The notes: generated from the sequence alone by a model not told the origin. Positions 37,140-47,212 are shown, numbered from the stretch's first letter. The stretch: 64,000 nt of DNA from Flectobacillus sp. BAB-3569 (GCF_002270355.1 NZ_NJFZ01000020.1:310039-374038), one strand, 5' to 3'. Translations and numbers: made by a program.

Positions 37140-39185
37140 TTATCGAGTATGATAAGCTTTTAAACCACTTTCAAGAAAAGATAAAAAGTTGTTTTCGTCA
37201 TAGTTGGCTCCTTGTGGCTTTACCAAAGTCTGTCCTTTGTTGTCAAGCAAGACATAATAAGGCTGGGAATTAGTATTGAACTGCTTTGCCTGCATTTCGC
37301 TCCATTTTTTGCCAATAGTCGTAATTTGTTTTTGGCTGTAACTAGAAAAAAATTGTTCTGACTTCGCCAATTCGGTTTTGTCATCCACGTATAGCTGAAT
37401 AATCACATAGTCATTTTGTAGACGAGTTAGTACAGCAGGTTTTGACCAAACAGTTGCCTCCATTTTTCGGCAATTGACGCAGGCATGACCCGTAAAATCT
37501 ATCATAACAGGCTTATGATTGGCTTTTGCGTAGGCCATTCCCTCCTCATAGTCAAAGAAGGTGTCAAGGTTGAGTGGTGCATGAAAAATCTCCCCATATT
37601 TTCGAACTGGATGTTGACTCGCCTGTGGATTGTTTGAGCCAATTTTTTGTGTGTACAAATCAAAATCTTGGGTATGTTGCGGTGGTAAAAAAGCGGCAAT
37701 TGAGTCTAGTGGCGCACCCCACAAACCTGGCACCATATATACTGTAAATGCCAGAGAAATAATCGCCAAAAACAAACGTGTAACTGATAAATACGCCACG
37801 GGTGAATCGTGAGAAAATTGAATTTTCCCCAAAAGATAAAGCGTCAATAAAGCAAAAATAGCAATCCAGAGGGTCAAAAATATTTCACGGTCGAACCACT
37901 GCCAATGGTAAGCTAAATCCACATTTGACAAAAATTTCAAAGCTAAGGCTATTTCCAAAAAGCCCAAGACAATTTTGACAGAATTTAACCATCCACCTGA
38001 TTTTGGCAAAGCGTTCATCCATGATGGAAACATGGCAAACAGGGTAAACGGTAAGGCCAAAGCCAAGGCAAATCCAAACATTCCGATGGCTGGGCCTAAT
38101 AGTTGCCCCATCGTGGCAGCTTGTACCAATAGCGTTCCGATGATAGGCCCTGTACATGAAAAAGAGACTAGCGCAAGCGTCGTTGCCATAAAGAAAATCC
38201 CCAAATATCCGCCTTTATCGGCGCCTTTATCTGAGGCATTGAGCCACGACGCTGGTAACATAATTTCGAATGCGCCAAAAAAGGAGGCAGCAAAAACAAT
38301 CAGCATAACAAAAAAGACCAAGTTGAAGATTCCATTGGTCGAGAGGTCGTTGAGGGCATCTGCGCCAAAAAATACCGTTATCAATAATCCTAAGGCAACA
38401 TATATCACAATAATCGACAAACCATACACCAATGATTTGGTAATGCCATTTGACTTTGAGCTAGCTTGTTTGGTGAAGAAACTAACCGTCATAGGCAACA
38501 TCGGAAAAATACAAGGCATCAACAAGGCTGCAAAACCACCTAATAACCCAGCCACAAAGGTCAGCCACAGTGCTTGTTGCTGCTCTTTAGGAGGCAATAT
38601 TGTAGAACTGATTTGTGCTTTACTGGCAGTATCTACACTGGCAACAGGTAAAGTATCAATGCTTGATTTTTGAATGACTGTATCTTTCTGGGGAGCTGTC
38701 ACAAGACTAGTGTCTTTCTTCAAACTTTTTTCTTCCTCCACCTTTACAGGAATCGAAAACTCCAACTCGTCTGGTGGAAGACACTGTTTATCGTCACATA
38801 CCATAAACTCCACCGAACCTTTGACGGTTATCGTTGTACTTTTGACCTTAATCTTTTGGGAAAACCTCGCCGATTTTTCAAACCATAATAAGTCCATTCC
38901 AAAAGTTTGGTCAAAAGCTTTTATGACTTTACTATCTTCCGAAACTCCACCTATCAGCTCAAAATCTGGCGAAGGTGTTAATTTAAACTTTGTGGGCACA
39001 GGACCGCCCTCAGCGATATGTTGCGAATAAATATGCCAGTGCTCATCGATGGCAGCAGTGAAAGTCAACAGAACCTCCTTGTTAGGCACATTAGTAGCTT
39101 TGAATGACCACTTTACAGGCTTTTTGATTTGCGCCTCAGCCACTATCGTTAGACAGAGCAGGAATAAGGTGAAGATTTTTTTCAT
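37140..39185 (-). CDS. dsbD: Thiol:disulfide interchange protein DsbD
   Basis: 681 residues with all three DsbD parts. A signal peptide leads to the periplasmic alpha domain, with the Cys pair VCDDKQC near 133-138. Eight membrane helices (about 205-500) carry the Cys of LLMPCIFPMLP and of SFSCTGP. The C-terminal thioredoxin-like domain has CVNC in FTGHACVNCRKMEATVW near 575. DsbD passes electrons from cytoplasmic thioredoxin through the membrane to periplasmic partners such as TlpA. Two TlpA-like genes sit directly upstream on the same strand, so this is probably a dedicated electron path for them. The stop is beside a bidirectional terminator. Confidence 0.93.
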   Translation of the reverse strand: MKKIFTLFLLCLTIVAEAQIKKPVKWSFKATNVPNKEVLLTFTAAIDEHWHIYSQHIAEGGPVPTKFKLTPSPDFELIGGVSEDSKVIKAFDQTFGMDLLWFEKSARFSQKIKVKSTTITVKGSVEFMVCDDKQCLPPDELEFSIPVKVEEEKSLKKDTSLVTAPQKDTVIQKSSIDTLPVASVDTASKAQISSTILPPKEQQQALWLTFVAGLLGGFAALLMPCIFPMLPMTVSFFTKQASSKSNGITKSLVYGLSIIVIYVALGLLITVFFGADALNDLSTNGIFNLVFFVMLIVFAASFFGAFEIMLPASWLNASDKGADKGGYLGIFFMATTLALVSFSCTGPIIGTLLVQAATMGQLLGPAIGMFGFALALALPFTLFAMFPSWMNALPKSGGWLNSVKIVLGFLEIALALKFLSNVDLAYHWQWFDREIFLTLWIAIFALLTLYLLGKIQFSHDSPVAYLSVTRLFLAIISLAFTVYMVPGLWGAPLDSIAAFLPPQHTQDFDLYTQKIGSNNPQASQHPVRKYGEIFHAPLNLDTFFDYEEGMAYAKANHKPVMIDFTGHACVNCRKMEATVWSKPAVLTRLQNDYVIIQLYVDDKTELAKSEQFFSSYSQKQITTIGKKWSEMQAKQFNTNSQPYYVLLDNKGQTLVKPQGANYDENNFLSFLESGLKAYHTR

Positions 39186-39642
39186 ATAATTTTAAACGGT
39201 TTATTGATGAATAAATTAGTAATTTCTTTGAGATATTCAAGGAGAATACTGAACAATAATTCTTGAAACATGGGATATCCAGAATTGAGTGAATGAAGAT
39301 TGCTTTTAAACGTGATTAGTGCTAGACGAAACACTTTGCATCAAATGCTGATTTAAACAATACTATAGTTTCAAAAAGCAGTGATTCACTATTTTTGAAA
39401 AATATTTGACTGAAAAATAGACAGAAAGCCTAAACTACATTTCATGAGAGATTAATTGAGGGTCGTTAGTTTAAAAACCGTAGCAACAGGACAGTGAATA
39501 AACTTCTCAAATGTGTTATTCATCTGATTTTAGAGGATTTATTGTCAGGTTTGTCCAATCAAGCACCTGTTGCGTACGGTTTTAATAGAGAGATAAAATA
39601 TTACACATAAATCTATGTATTACAACACCTTACCTCTCCTAT
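39186..39642. other. 457-bp gap upstream of DsbD with inverted repeat
   Basis: No gene seen. AAAACCGTAGCAACAGG (39474-39490) and CCTGTTGCGTACGGTTTT (39566-39583) are inverted copies with one extra base, separated by 75 nt, a possible short repeat element. The rest is AT-rich, and I found no promoter with a good -33/-7 pair. Confidence 0.5.
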
Positions 39643-40765
39643 TTATTCTTTAACTAACTCTGCCAGTTTTTTCTCCAAATCTTCGCCGCGGAGGTTTTTG
39701 GCAATAATTTTACCGTTTTTATCTAGCAAAAAGTTCATTGGTACTGCTGCTACTGCGTACATTTTAGCCGCCCCATTTTGCCAACCTTTTAGATCAGAAA
39801 CATGAATCCAAGTTAGTTTATCAGCCTCAATTGCTTTCATCCAATTAGCCTTTTTATCGTCCAATGATACCCCTACGATTTCAAAATTTTTATCACGGTA
39901 TTGGCTATACGCCTTTACCACATTGGGGTTCTCTTTGCGGCAAGGCCCACACCAACTTGCCCAGAAATCTACTAGCACATATTTACCTTTTAGTGACGTC
40001 AAATTAAAGGCTTTCCCAGAAGAATCTGCCATGGTAAACACAGGTGCCATACGACCCACATCTACTTTTGCAGCTTTGTCCAAAAAGAATTTTACTTCTT
40101 TCCCATAGTATGATTCCTGTGCATTTTTGGCCAAATAGCTAAAATACTCTTTTGCTTTTTCCTCAGAACCTGGTCTTGTAAAATAACTGTAAATAATAAA
40201 TGGACTAATCAACGAGGTAGGGCGAGTAGAAATAAATTGCTTACAAACGCTATCTGCATAACTTTCACCTTGACGGAAGAGTTTGCTAGCTTTTTCTCTA
40301 ATAGCCACACTATCAGGCATTTTAGTTTGTCTAGTTTCCCAAAACATTTTATCCGCTTTGCCCATAAGTGCATGCGCTCCATCCATTTGTTTACGATGGA
40401 TCAACCAATCATCATGCATTTTAGAACCTTTGACTATTGCTTTACTGATGGAATCTTTTGATGCCGTAACAGTAATTTTACCACTTTGAACAAATATACG
40501 AGCACTCTCTTTTTTAGGAACGAGGTAAAGGTTATAAATCAAAGGATGTTTGATTTCTCCTTGAAATTGAAAAGTACCATCAGTGCTGACTAAGGAATCA
40601 ATGTCAAAACCTTTTCCGTTATAAGACGACAGATACACTTTCTCATTTTTGAGACCAGCGATTTTGCCAGAAATATAGTATTTATCAGTTGTAATGGCTT
40701 TTTTTGCGCAAAAAGCCCTGAGACAGCGAGCATGCCAATGCCCATTGTCAATAGTATTTTTTCAT
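39643..40765 (-). pseudogene. TlpA-like thioredoxin-fold protein (1), interrupted by two one-base frameshifts
   Basis: The thioredoxin domain is intact and carries WASWCGPCRKENPNVVKAY. The upstream part is in two further frames. From the true ATG at 40765 the signal peptide MKKILLTMGIGMLAVSGLFA appears only if one A is added at 40757-40762. The N-terminal DUF4369 region (ITTDKYYISGKIAGLKNEKV) needs one more A at 40699-40705. With both, the protein has 374 residues, like its 369-residue neighbour. Read as written, only 331 residues from a GTG remain, without a signal. Role: periplasmic thiol reductant fed by DsbD. Sequencing error is more likely than decay. Confidence 0.85.
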
Positions 40766-40836
40766 AAAAGAACTGTTTAAACTTTGAAAATGATGAATTA
40801 TGAGTCAGGAGTGTACGAGGGATTTCAAACAATTTA

Positions 40837-40903
40837 AGATTTGGGATTTCTGATTTCGGAAATATAGAAGCTTACGCTTCCGAAACCTAAAATCCGATAT
40901 CCC
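40837..40903. repeat. Repeat family A, copy A2
   Basis: AGATTTGGGATTTCTGATTT at 40837 (continuing CGGAAA) and CTTCCGAAACCTAAAATCCG at 40877 (to 40903) are inverted copies. This is the shortest member of the family (67 bp), between the two TlpA-like genes. Confidence 0.8.
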
Positions 40904-40960
40904 TAGTAAACTGTTTCAGCACTCATACGAGGTAGTATTGCCCCAACTTCATAATTTTAT

Positions 40961-42070
40961 CTATTTAATAAAATGTTCTAATGCTATTTTGAGCTCTTCG
41001 CCTCTCAAGTTTTTGGCGATAATTTTGCCCGTTTTATCTAACAAAAAATTAGTAGGAATCGAAGAGATTAAGTAGCGTTTGGCCACCTGTCCTTCCATTC
41101 CATTCCCGTCGCAAACCTGTTTCCATTGGAGCGAATCCGTCTCAATGGCCTTTGTCCAACTCTTTGTATTATCATCAATCGAAACGCCTATTATCTCAAA
41201 ATCTTTTTCTTTAAACTGTTGATATAGCTGCACCAAATTGGGGTTTTCTTGGCGACAAGGTCCGCACCAGCTAGCCCAAAAGTCAATGAGAACAAACTTG
41301 CCTTGCATTGATGATAATTGGAAGGCATTTCCGTTTACATCCTTTATCGTAAATGCAGGGGCTATTTTGCCAACACTCACTTTTTCATTTTCATACAAAT
41401 AAGATTGAATCTTTTTTCCATAAAATGATTTCTTTACAACATCAGTCAAAACCTCAAAACTTTCACGTGCTTTTTCTTCCTGATTAGCCTGTATAAACCT
41501 AGATTTGATGACCATCGCACTAACCATCGAATTGGGGTGAGATTTGACAAATTCGGTGGTTACACTATCATAAAAAGATTCAACTTTGGTAAAAATGGCA
41601 TAGATTCTTCTTTGTTTTTCGGGAGATGTCAGGGTAGAATCTGCCTCTACAGCACTGACTCCTTTGGCAAATTTTCGTCCCAGTTTTATCTGTTCTTGAT
41701 AAATATCCATGTCGTCATTGGCACTCGAACCTTGTATTTGAGCATGTTCCAAATCCCCTGCTTTCGCTTTTACCAGTATATTCCCCGCCTGTACTACTAT
41801 TTTTCGTTCGTCAGTCATGGGACTGAGATATAGGGTAACAGTTTGAGGATATGCCATTTTTCCTTGAAATCGAAAAACGCCATCTTTTGAAAAAACAGAA
41901 TCAATTATTTCCTTTTCGTGGAAATAGCTTTTCAAAAAGACTTTCCGATTTTTGAGTCCTTCAATTTTACCACTAATCTGATACCTTTGAGTTTGTTCAG
42001 GTTGTTTCTGTCCCAATACACTTGAACATATCAAAAGTAACCACAGCAAACCATTTCCAATTTTTTTCAT
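40961..42070 (-). CDS. TlpA-like thioredoxin-fold protein with DUF4369 (2)
   Basis: 369 residues. Signal peptide MKKIGNGLLWLLLICSSVLG; DUF4369-type beta domain at about 28-120 (YQISGKIEGLKNRKVFLKSY); helical linker at 125-225; thioredoxin domain at 230-369 with active site WASWCGPCRQENPNLVQLY. A cis-Pro loop (SSIPTNFLLDKTGKII) is present. It is a periplasmic disulfide reductase, probably kept reduced by DsbD. It lies between SusD and the second TlpA gene, so it is part of the SusCD transcript. A 17-bp hairpin touches its start codon. Confidence 0.92.
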   Translation of the reverse strand: MKKIGNGLLWLLLICSSVLGQKQPEQTQRYQISGKIEGLKNRKVFLKSYFHEKEIIDSVFSKDGVFRFQGKMAYPQTVTLYLSPMTDERKIVVQAGNILVKAKAGDLEHAQIQGSSANDDMDIYQEQIKLGRKFAKGVSAVEADSTLTSPEKQRRIYAIFTKVESFYDSVTTEFVKSHPNSMVSAMVIKSRFIQANQEEKARESFEVLTDVVKKSFYGKKIQSYLYENEKVSVGKIAPAFTIKDVNGNAFQLSSMQGKFVLIDFWASWCGPCRQENPNLVQLYQQFKEKDFEIIGVSIDDNTKSWTKAIETDSLQWKQVCDGNGMEGQVAKRYLISSIPTNFLLDKTGKIIAKNLRGEELKIALEHFIK

Positions 42071-42071
42071 A

Positions 42072-42129
42072 ATACCTATTCTTGTTTCAAAATGAAATTA
42101 CAAAACATCTAGGAAACAAGAATAGGTAT
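42072..42129 (-). promoter_or_regulatory. 17-bp perfect hairpin adjoining the TlpA(2) start codon
   Basis: 42072-42088 and 42113-42129 are exact inverted copies (arms start ATACCTATTCTTG) with a 24-nt loop. On the message the second arm ends one nucleotide before the ATG, so the folded form would hide the ribosome site. It may instead be part of a repeat element. Confidence 0.6.
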
Positions 42130-42186
42130 CTTGGAATATTAGTGCGGAATTGTGAGTTAGACCAATTTGAAAGGTTACAAACAATT

Positions 42187-42291
42187 GCGGATTTAGGATT
42201 GTTGATTGCGGAAATATTGAAAGTACCTTCATTTTTTTGGGGTAAAAAAAGTAGGTTATACTTCCTCAATCCAACATCCGATATCCGAAAT
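42187..42291. repeat. Repeat family A, copy A3
   Basis: Left arm 42187-42214 (GCGGATTTAGGATTGTTGAT...) and right arm 42261-42291 (...CCAACATCCGATATCCGAAA) match the inverted pattern of the family. It lies between the SusD(2) and TlpA(2) genes. Confidence 0.75.
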
Positions 42292-42326
42292 GGATATACT
42301 ACTAACTCACCATTCTACATCAGCAC

Positions 42327-43700
42327 CTAGTACCCTGGGTTTTGAGTCAAATTTTTATTGGCAGCACGCTGGTTTTCAGGAATTGGGAATAACACAGAGG
42401 TTGATTTCCAAGTATTTTTTCTAATTCCTCCCAAAACAGCATCGGCACGACCTGTACGTTTCAAATCAAGCCAACGATGTCCCCATTCGCCAAATAGTTC
42501 TAGCTGTCTCTCTTTTTCAATAGCCAGTAACAATTGGTCTTTGGTAATAGCATTAGGCAAGGCCGCTAAGCCAGCTCTTTTACGGATAATATCTACCTCG
42601 GCTTTGGCCTCCGCGATTTTACCTTGCTGAGCTTTAGCTTCTGCATCAATTAAGTACAATTCTGCAAAACGCAAACCTACGTTGTATTCATTTCCAGTGC
42701 CAGTTCTTACTTTGTACTTATTGACAAAGTAATATTTTACACCACCTACAGTCGTAACACCTGCCCAGTTTATTTTTCTTAAATCAGCATCCTCAAATGA
42801 TTTGTAGAGAGTATCTACAAGCGTGTAGGCAGGAATAACACCAGAGGCAGCTAGGAAGTTAGCCCCGAAAGTTGATACTCCAGTTAGATTAGCTTGTTGC
42901 CAAATAATTTCGTTACTTGTATTCACAAATACGTCTGCCAATGCTGGTAAAGTATAGGCTTGCGAGCTGATCACAGAGGTAGCATTCGTTTCAGCGTTTG
43001 CCCAGTCTTTTGTGTACAAATACGCTCTTGCCAGCAAAGTCGAAGCGGCATATTTATTGGCTCTAGCCTTAAACGTTCCAGCATAAGAAGCAGGAAGTTG
43101 CGCTTGCGCTTCTTTCAAGTCGGTAATGATTTGTTTCCAAACATCAGTTGCTGGCGTTCTTGGCAAAGTCGCATTGGTGGTATAATCAGCGTCAGCAGTT
43201 AACGGCATAGGTACGTCCCCAAATAAATTTACCAAATAAAAGTAAGTTAGGGCTCGAATAAATTTTGTCTCTCCTAACAATTGGTCCTTTATCGACGGCG
43301 TCAATGTTTGTGATTGGTTCAGACCAGCAATAGCGTTATTGGCATTTTTGATTTCCTGATAAGCAATATACCAAATAGAGTTTTCTACCAATGAATTAGT
43401 ATTAGTCAACGCATTTCTTTCAAATTCATCGTATGAAGTATTTACCGTATTGTATTGAATATCATCCGCTGACATGCCAGGAAAGAAAGTACTTGCCTGA
43501 ACAAAATTGGTCATTATACCCGTGGAATACAATCCAAGCACAGCACTAGTTGCGGTAGCATCTGCCTTGAAAACATCCTGAGACACAACTTGTGTTGGAG
43601 GAGCACCAAGATCTACAAACGACTCACATGAGCTAAACAAAGTCGAAATAGCGATGGCTGATGCCCAAAAAACACTTTTAAATTTATGTATAGTAATCAT
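42327..43700 (-). CDS. SusD/RagB outer-membrane lipoprotein (2)
   Basis: 457 residues. The lipobox TLFSSC places lipidated Cys25. Its helical core has FIRALTYFYLVNLFGDVPMP near 150 and the C-terminus WKSTSVLFPIPENQRAANKN. It is one of the shorter SusD proteins. Start is 12 bp after the SusC stop, so the two are co-transcribed. It is the surface binding partner of SusC(2). No carbohydrate-active enzyme follows; two TlpA-like proteins and DsbD do, so the ligand may be a peptide, metal complex or other thiol-linked nutrient rather than a glycan. This is inference. Confidence 0.94.
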   Translation of the reverse strand: MITIHKFKSVFWASAIAISTLFSSCESFVDLGAPPTQVVSQDVFKADATATSAVLGLYSTGIMTNFVQASTFFPGMSADDIQYNTVNTSYDEFERNALTNTNSLVENSIWYIAYQEIKNANNAIAGLNQSQTLTPSIKDQLLGETKFIRALTYFYLVNLFGDVPMPLTADADYTTNATLPRTPATDVWKQIITDLKEAQAQLPASYAGTFKARANKYAASTLLARAYLYTKDWANAETNATSVISSQAYTLPALADVFVNTSNEIIWQQANLTGVSTFGANFLAASGVIPAYTLVDTLYKSFEDADLRKINWAGVTTVGGVKYYFVNKYKVRTGTGNEYNVGLRFAELYLIDAEAKAQQGKIAEAKAEVDIIRKRAGLAALPNAITKDQLLLAIEKERQLELFGEWGHRWLDLKRTGRADAVLGGIRKNTWKSTSVLFPIPENQRAANKNLTQNPGY

Positions 43701-43711
43701 AGTAATTTCTA

Positions 43712-46700
43712 TTAAAATGAGCAGTTAAGTCCTAACATGATGGTTCTGAGTGGAGGCAATACTTGCCCGATTGTTCCTGTTCCCAAACCAGAGGGCCCAC
43801 CTTGAACTTGTGTCTCTGTATCCAAAATGTATTTGTTTTTTGACCAAGTAAACAAATTTTGTCCTTGAACAAACACACGGCAGTTGGTCATACCAATCGC
43901 TTTAGCAATTTGACTTGGGAACTGGTACGAAACACTTGCGGAGCGCATTTTCAAGTAGGAAGCATCACCCCAAAAAACATCCGATGAGCTAAAGAAATTG
44001 TAAGAACTGGCAATTGCTGTACCTGCGGTAGCCGATGCCCCCGGAAGACTCGCCATATCACCTTCTTGTTTCCAAATATTCAGATAAGAGGCATTTTGGT
44101 TGGTAAGTGCTCCTGGCCTTGTGTTGATGATATTGGTTTGTCCGAAACGATGATTGAATTGGAAGAAAATATCAAATTGGAATCCTTTATATGAAACAGA
44201 GTTTCCCAAACCACCATAGTATGGTGTTCCAAACTTGGCAACATACCTATCGTTAAAATCCACTACGCCATCTTTATTGATATCTTCGTATTGAGCTGCT
44301 CCTGTTTTAGGATCAACGCCTAAAAAGTGTAACACTCTAGTAAAGTTGATTGGTTGACCAACGATATAAGAGCCATTTGAAAAAGTATTTTCTATACCAT
44401 CAAATTTGAGTAGCTTATTTTGCGGCAAGGTAATATTGAAAGTAGTTGTCCATTTCCAATCCCCACGAGAAATATTCGTGGTATTTACCTCAAATTCCCA
44501 ACCACTATTTTCAATCAAAGCTGGTAAGTTTGCTTGTACTGAGTTGTATCCACTTTGGGTTGGAACACGTAAATAGCCTATCTGATTATCTGAGCGGTTA
44601 TTGTAGTATTCGGCTGTAAACAATACTTTATCTTTCAAGAAACCCAACTCCAAGGCTGCTTCAAACTTCTTAGTAGTCTCCCATTGAATGTTGGCATTTG
44701 GTAAAGTCAAAGGAATCAACGACGGATTACTCAAATAAGTGGTTGAAGTGTTATAAAGCGGTAAATACAAGTAGTTTGAGATCTGGTCATTACCAGTTGT
44801 TCCATAACTTGCACGTAGTTTTCCGAAGCTCAAAGCTGAGATACTTTTGGCAAAATCCTCCTGTGAGAATACCCAAGCAGCCCCCAAAGCACCAAAATTA
44901 CCAAAACGATTGTTAGGACCGAATCTTGAAGAACCATCACGACGGAATGTCGCATTGACAAAATATTTGCCTTGCCAATCATAATTTAAACGTCCGAATA
45001 TTGCATTGTACTTGTATTCAACAATGTTATTGTAGTTAACAGTTATTAAACCCGCGCCAGATAGGGTATTCAACAACGCCTCCGTACTGTAATTGGAACC
45101 TGTCAAATAAAACCCATTAGAAGTATTATGTTGCCAGCTTGCTCCCACTACCGCCAAAAGTTTGCCTTTGCCAATTTCTTTTACATATTCCGCCGTTGGT
45201 TCGATAATATAGTTTTGAGCCTTATTATCTGCAAAGTTTAAAGTACTTGTTGGGTTTGAAGCTGGGTTCAACACGGATGCAGGCGTCAAGTTCTTCTGCT
45301 CTAAGTCTGTAATGGTATATCCAAAATTTGCCTTTAAGTTTAATCCTTTCGTTACATTATAACGAACCGTTGCATTACTAATCAAATTGGTGGTATTGGC
45401 ATTGTTCTGACGCATCAAAGTCGACAAAGGATTGGTGAAGTTGTTTGACCAAAACATCTTTCCATTGGCATCGTACAAAGGTAAATTTGGAGGAAGGTTA
45501 TACACTGAAGACAAATCGCTTTGTGGCAAATTTGTTTTATCCTTCGAATAACTTAACGCTAAGGTAAAATTCAATTTCTTATTTCTCGTACTATGATCTA
45601 GATTTAATCTACTCGAAAAACGTGTACTTGAGTAATCTCCTGGGAAAATCGTAGTTTCGTTACGATATCCCAAATTGAACATAAATTTGGTAAATGCATC
45701 TCCACCAGACAATGACGTTTGTACATCACTTACTTTACCTGTACCTCCCAAGAAGTACTTCTGCCAGTCGGTAGTTTTCGTTTTATCCCACAAGGTTAAA
45801 TCTGGCGCATTACTTGTATTAGGTGTAACACCATCATTTCTAAATGCCTGTGTTCTTAGATCATAATATTGATCTGGACTTAGCATTGGAATAAAGCGGT
45901 TTAGTTCTGTAAAACCTGTTGAAGCATTTACATCAAATTTTGTTTTACCAGACTGTCCTCTTTTAGTCGTAATCAACACTACGCCATTGGCACCACGAGA
46001 ACCATAAATAGCAGTTGCATCGGCGTCTTTCAAAATATCAATTCGCTCAATATCGTTGGGATTAATCATGCTAAATGGGCTTACACCGCCATTTGCACCT
46101 GAAATACCAAAGGCATTGAGGTTATCAGTCGCGGGGCTACCACCATTAAAATTGGTAAACGGCACACCATCAATCACGTACAAAGGAATTGTTCCTGATG
46201 ACAATGACCCCTGACCACGAATTTGAATCTGGACGGCACTTCCCGGCAAACCATTATTTTGTGCAATTTGTGCCCCCGCAATACGCCCTGGTAAAGCAGC
46301 TAATACGTTTGATACTGGCTGTTTCCCGATTTCAGCCGAAGTAATCGACGTTACCGAACCTGTATTGATTCTTTTGGAAGAAGTACCATAGCCAATTACT
46401 ACTACCTCGTCTAATGAACGAAGTGCTTGTTTCAACGAAATTTTGAGATTCGTTGCACTTCCAACGGTAACACTATACGATTCATAACCAACATAGGTAA
46501 ATAATAGCACATAGCCTTTTTTCGCCACGACTCTAAATCTACCTTTTTCGTCAGTAATTGTACCAAAAGGTGTACCCTTCGCTGTCACCGAAACCCCAAT
46601 CAGTGGCTCACCAGATTCGGCAGCGACTACGGTTCCTGTAACTTCTTCTCCTTGGTTGCTTTCGGCTTGGGCATTGGGCAAACCATTTGTTTTTAACAAA

Positions 46701-47080
46701 TTCAAATTGTTGTCTACTACTCTCGACAAAATAATCATACGATTGTCTTGTACCGAAAATTTAATACCAAGAGGTTTCAAAAGCACCTCCAAAGCACTCC
46801 CTAGCGTTTCTTTCGAAGAGTTAAGAGATACAATTTGGTTGATATTGATTTGGCTACTACTATATACAAACTTCACCTTTGCTTCTTTCTCTAGTTTAGT
46901 TAAAGCAGCCTTTAATTTCACGTTCTCTACCTTGACGGCAATATTCTGATTTAGAATACCTTGTGCAAGATTTACATGGGCGTGAATAATTCCTGTGAAC
47001 ACCATAATTATGATGGCCTGACACATCGTAAACCGCATAATTCGAAGGATTAATTCTTTGATTCGATAATTTTCTGTCAT
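43712..47080 (-). CDS. SusC-type TonB-dependent receptor with STN domain (2)
   Basis: 1122 residues from ATG 47080. N-terminal signal (LRIMRFTMCQAIIIMVFTG), STN domain at about 35-120 (FVYSSSQININQIVSLNSSK), carboxypeptidase-like beta domain (VTGTVVAAESGEPLIGVSVT), plug with LDEVVVIGYGTSSKRINTGS, and barrel to the terminal LRTIMLGLNCSF. It is a TonB-driven importer, sensed through STN by the FecR encoded upstream. A two-hairpin leader like that of the other SusC gene precedes it. The terminal Cys-Ser-Phe, in place of the usual Thr-Phe, is slightly unusual. Confidence 0.95.
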   Translation of the reverse strand: MTENYRIKELILRIMRFTMCQAIIIMVFTGIIHAHVNLAQGILNQNIAVKVENVKLKAALTKLEKEAKVKFVYSSSQININQIVSLNSSKETLGSALEVLLKPLGIKFSVQDNRMIILSRVVDNNLNLLKTNGLPNAQAESNQGEEVTGTVVAAESGEPLIGVSVTAKGTPFGTITDEKGRFRVVAKKGYVLLFTYVGYESYSVTVGSATNLKISLKQALRSLDEVVVIGYGTSSKRINTGSVTSITSAEIGKQPVSNVLAALPGRIAGAQIAQNNGLPGSAVQIQIRGQGSLSSGTIPLYVIDGVPFTNFNGGSPATDNLNAFGISGANGGVSPFSMINPNDIERIDILKDADATAIYGSRGANGVVLITTKRGQSGKTKFDVNASTGFTELNRFIPMLSPDQYYDLRTQAFRNDGVTPNTSNAPDLTLWDKTKTTDWQKYFLGGTGKVSDVQTSLSGGDAFTKFMFNLGYRNETTIFPGDYSSTRFSSRLNLDHSTRNKKLNFTLALSYSKDKTNLPQSDLSSVYNLPPNLPLYDANGKMFWSNNFTNPLSTLMRQNNANTTNLISNATVRYNVTKGLNLKANFGYTITDLEQKNLTPASVLNPASNPTSTLNFADNKAQNYIIEPTAEYVKEIGKGKLLAVVGASWQHNTSNGFYLTGSNYSTEALLNTLSGAGLITVNYNNIVEYKYNAIFGRLNYDWQGKYFVNATFRRDGSSRFGPNNRFGNFGALGAAWVFSQEDFAKSISALSFGKLRASYGTTGNDQISNYLYLPLYNTSTTYLSNPSLIPLTLPNANIQWETTKKFEAALELGFLKDKVLFTAEYYNNRSDNQIGYLRVPTQSGYNSVQANLPALIENSGWEFEVNTTNISRGDWKWTTTFNITLPQNKLLKFDGIENTFSNGSYIVGQPINFTRVLHFLGVDPKTGAAQYEDINKDGVVDFNDRYVAKFGTPYYGGLGNSVSYKGFQFDIFFQFNHRFGQTNIINTRPGALTNQNASYLNIWKQEGDMASLPGASATAGTAIASSYNFFSSSDVFWGDASYLKMRSASVSYQFPSQIAKAIGMTNCRVFVQGQNLFTWSKNKYILDTETQVQGGPSGLGTGTIGQVLPPLRTIMLGLNCSF

Positions 47081-47138
47081 ACCTTTGATTGGGTTTTATT
47101 CTTTTTTGAAATGGAGGGATAAGACAATATTTTATCGC

Positions 47139-47212
47139 CACCGCTGCCGAGCGGTGTGACGAAACGAATAAATTCGAGGGCAAGAGTGCTGGAACCACTC
47201 TTGTCTTTTTTT
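47139..47212 (-). promoter_or_regulatory. Two-hairpin mRNA leader of SusC(2)
   Basis: Hairpin A, 47181-47203, pairs CAAGAGTG with CACTCTTG; its sense-strand apex is GTG-GTTCCAG-CAC, preceded by seven A (T7 at 47206-47212 on plus). Hairpin B, 47139-47156, is CACCGCT/AGCGGTG. Hairpin A begins 101 nt before the ATG, almost the same distance as in the other SusC gene. Confidence 0.55.

Noticed and set aside
37975-38673. 232-codon ORF antisense to DsbD
   Set aside because: It is the shadow of a strong coding gene with intact DsbD motifs on the minus strand.
40699-40705. Programmed -1 frameshift at A_AAA_AAG in the TlpA(1) gene
   Set aside because: A second frameshift 50 nt upstream would still prevent translation, and similar breaks in other genes lie at simple A/T runs.
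42082-42330. 82-codon plus-strand ORF before SusD(2)
   Set aside because: It lies across repeat A3 and the TlpA(2) leader hairpin, with no homology visible.
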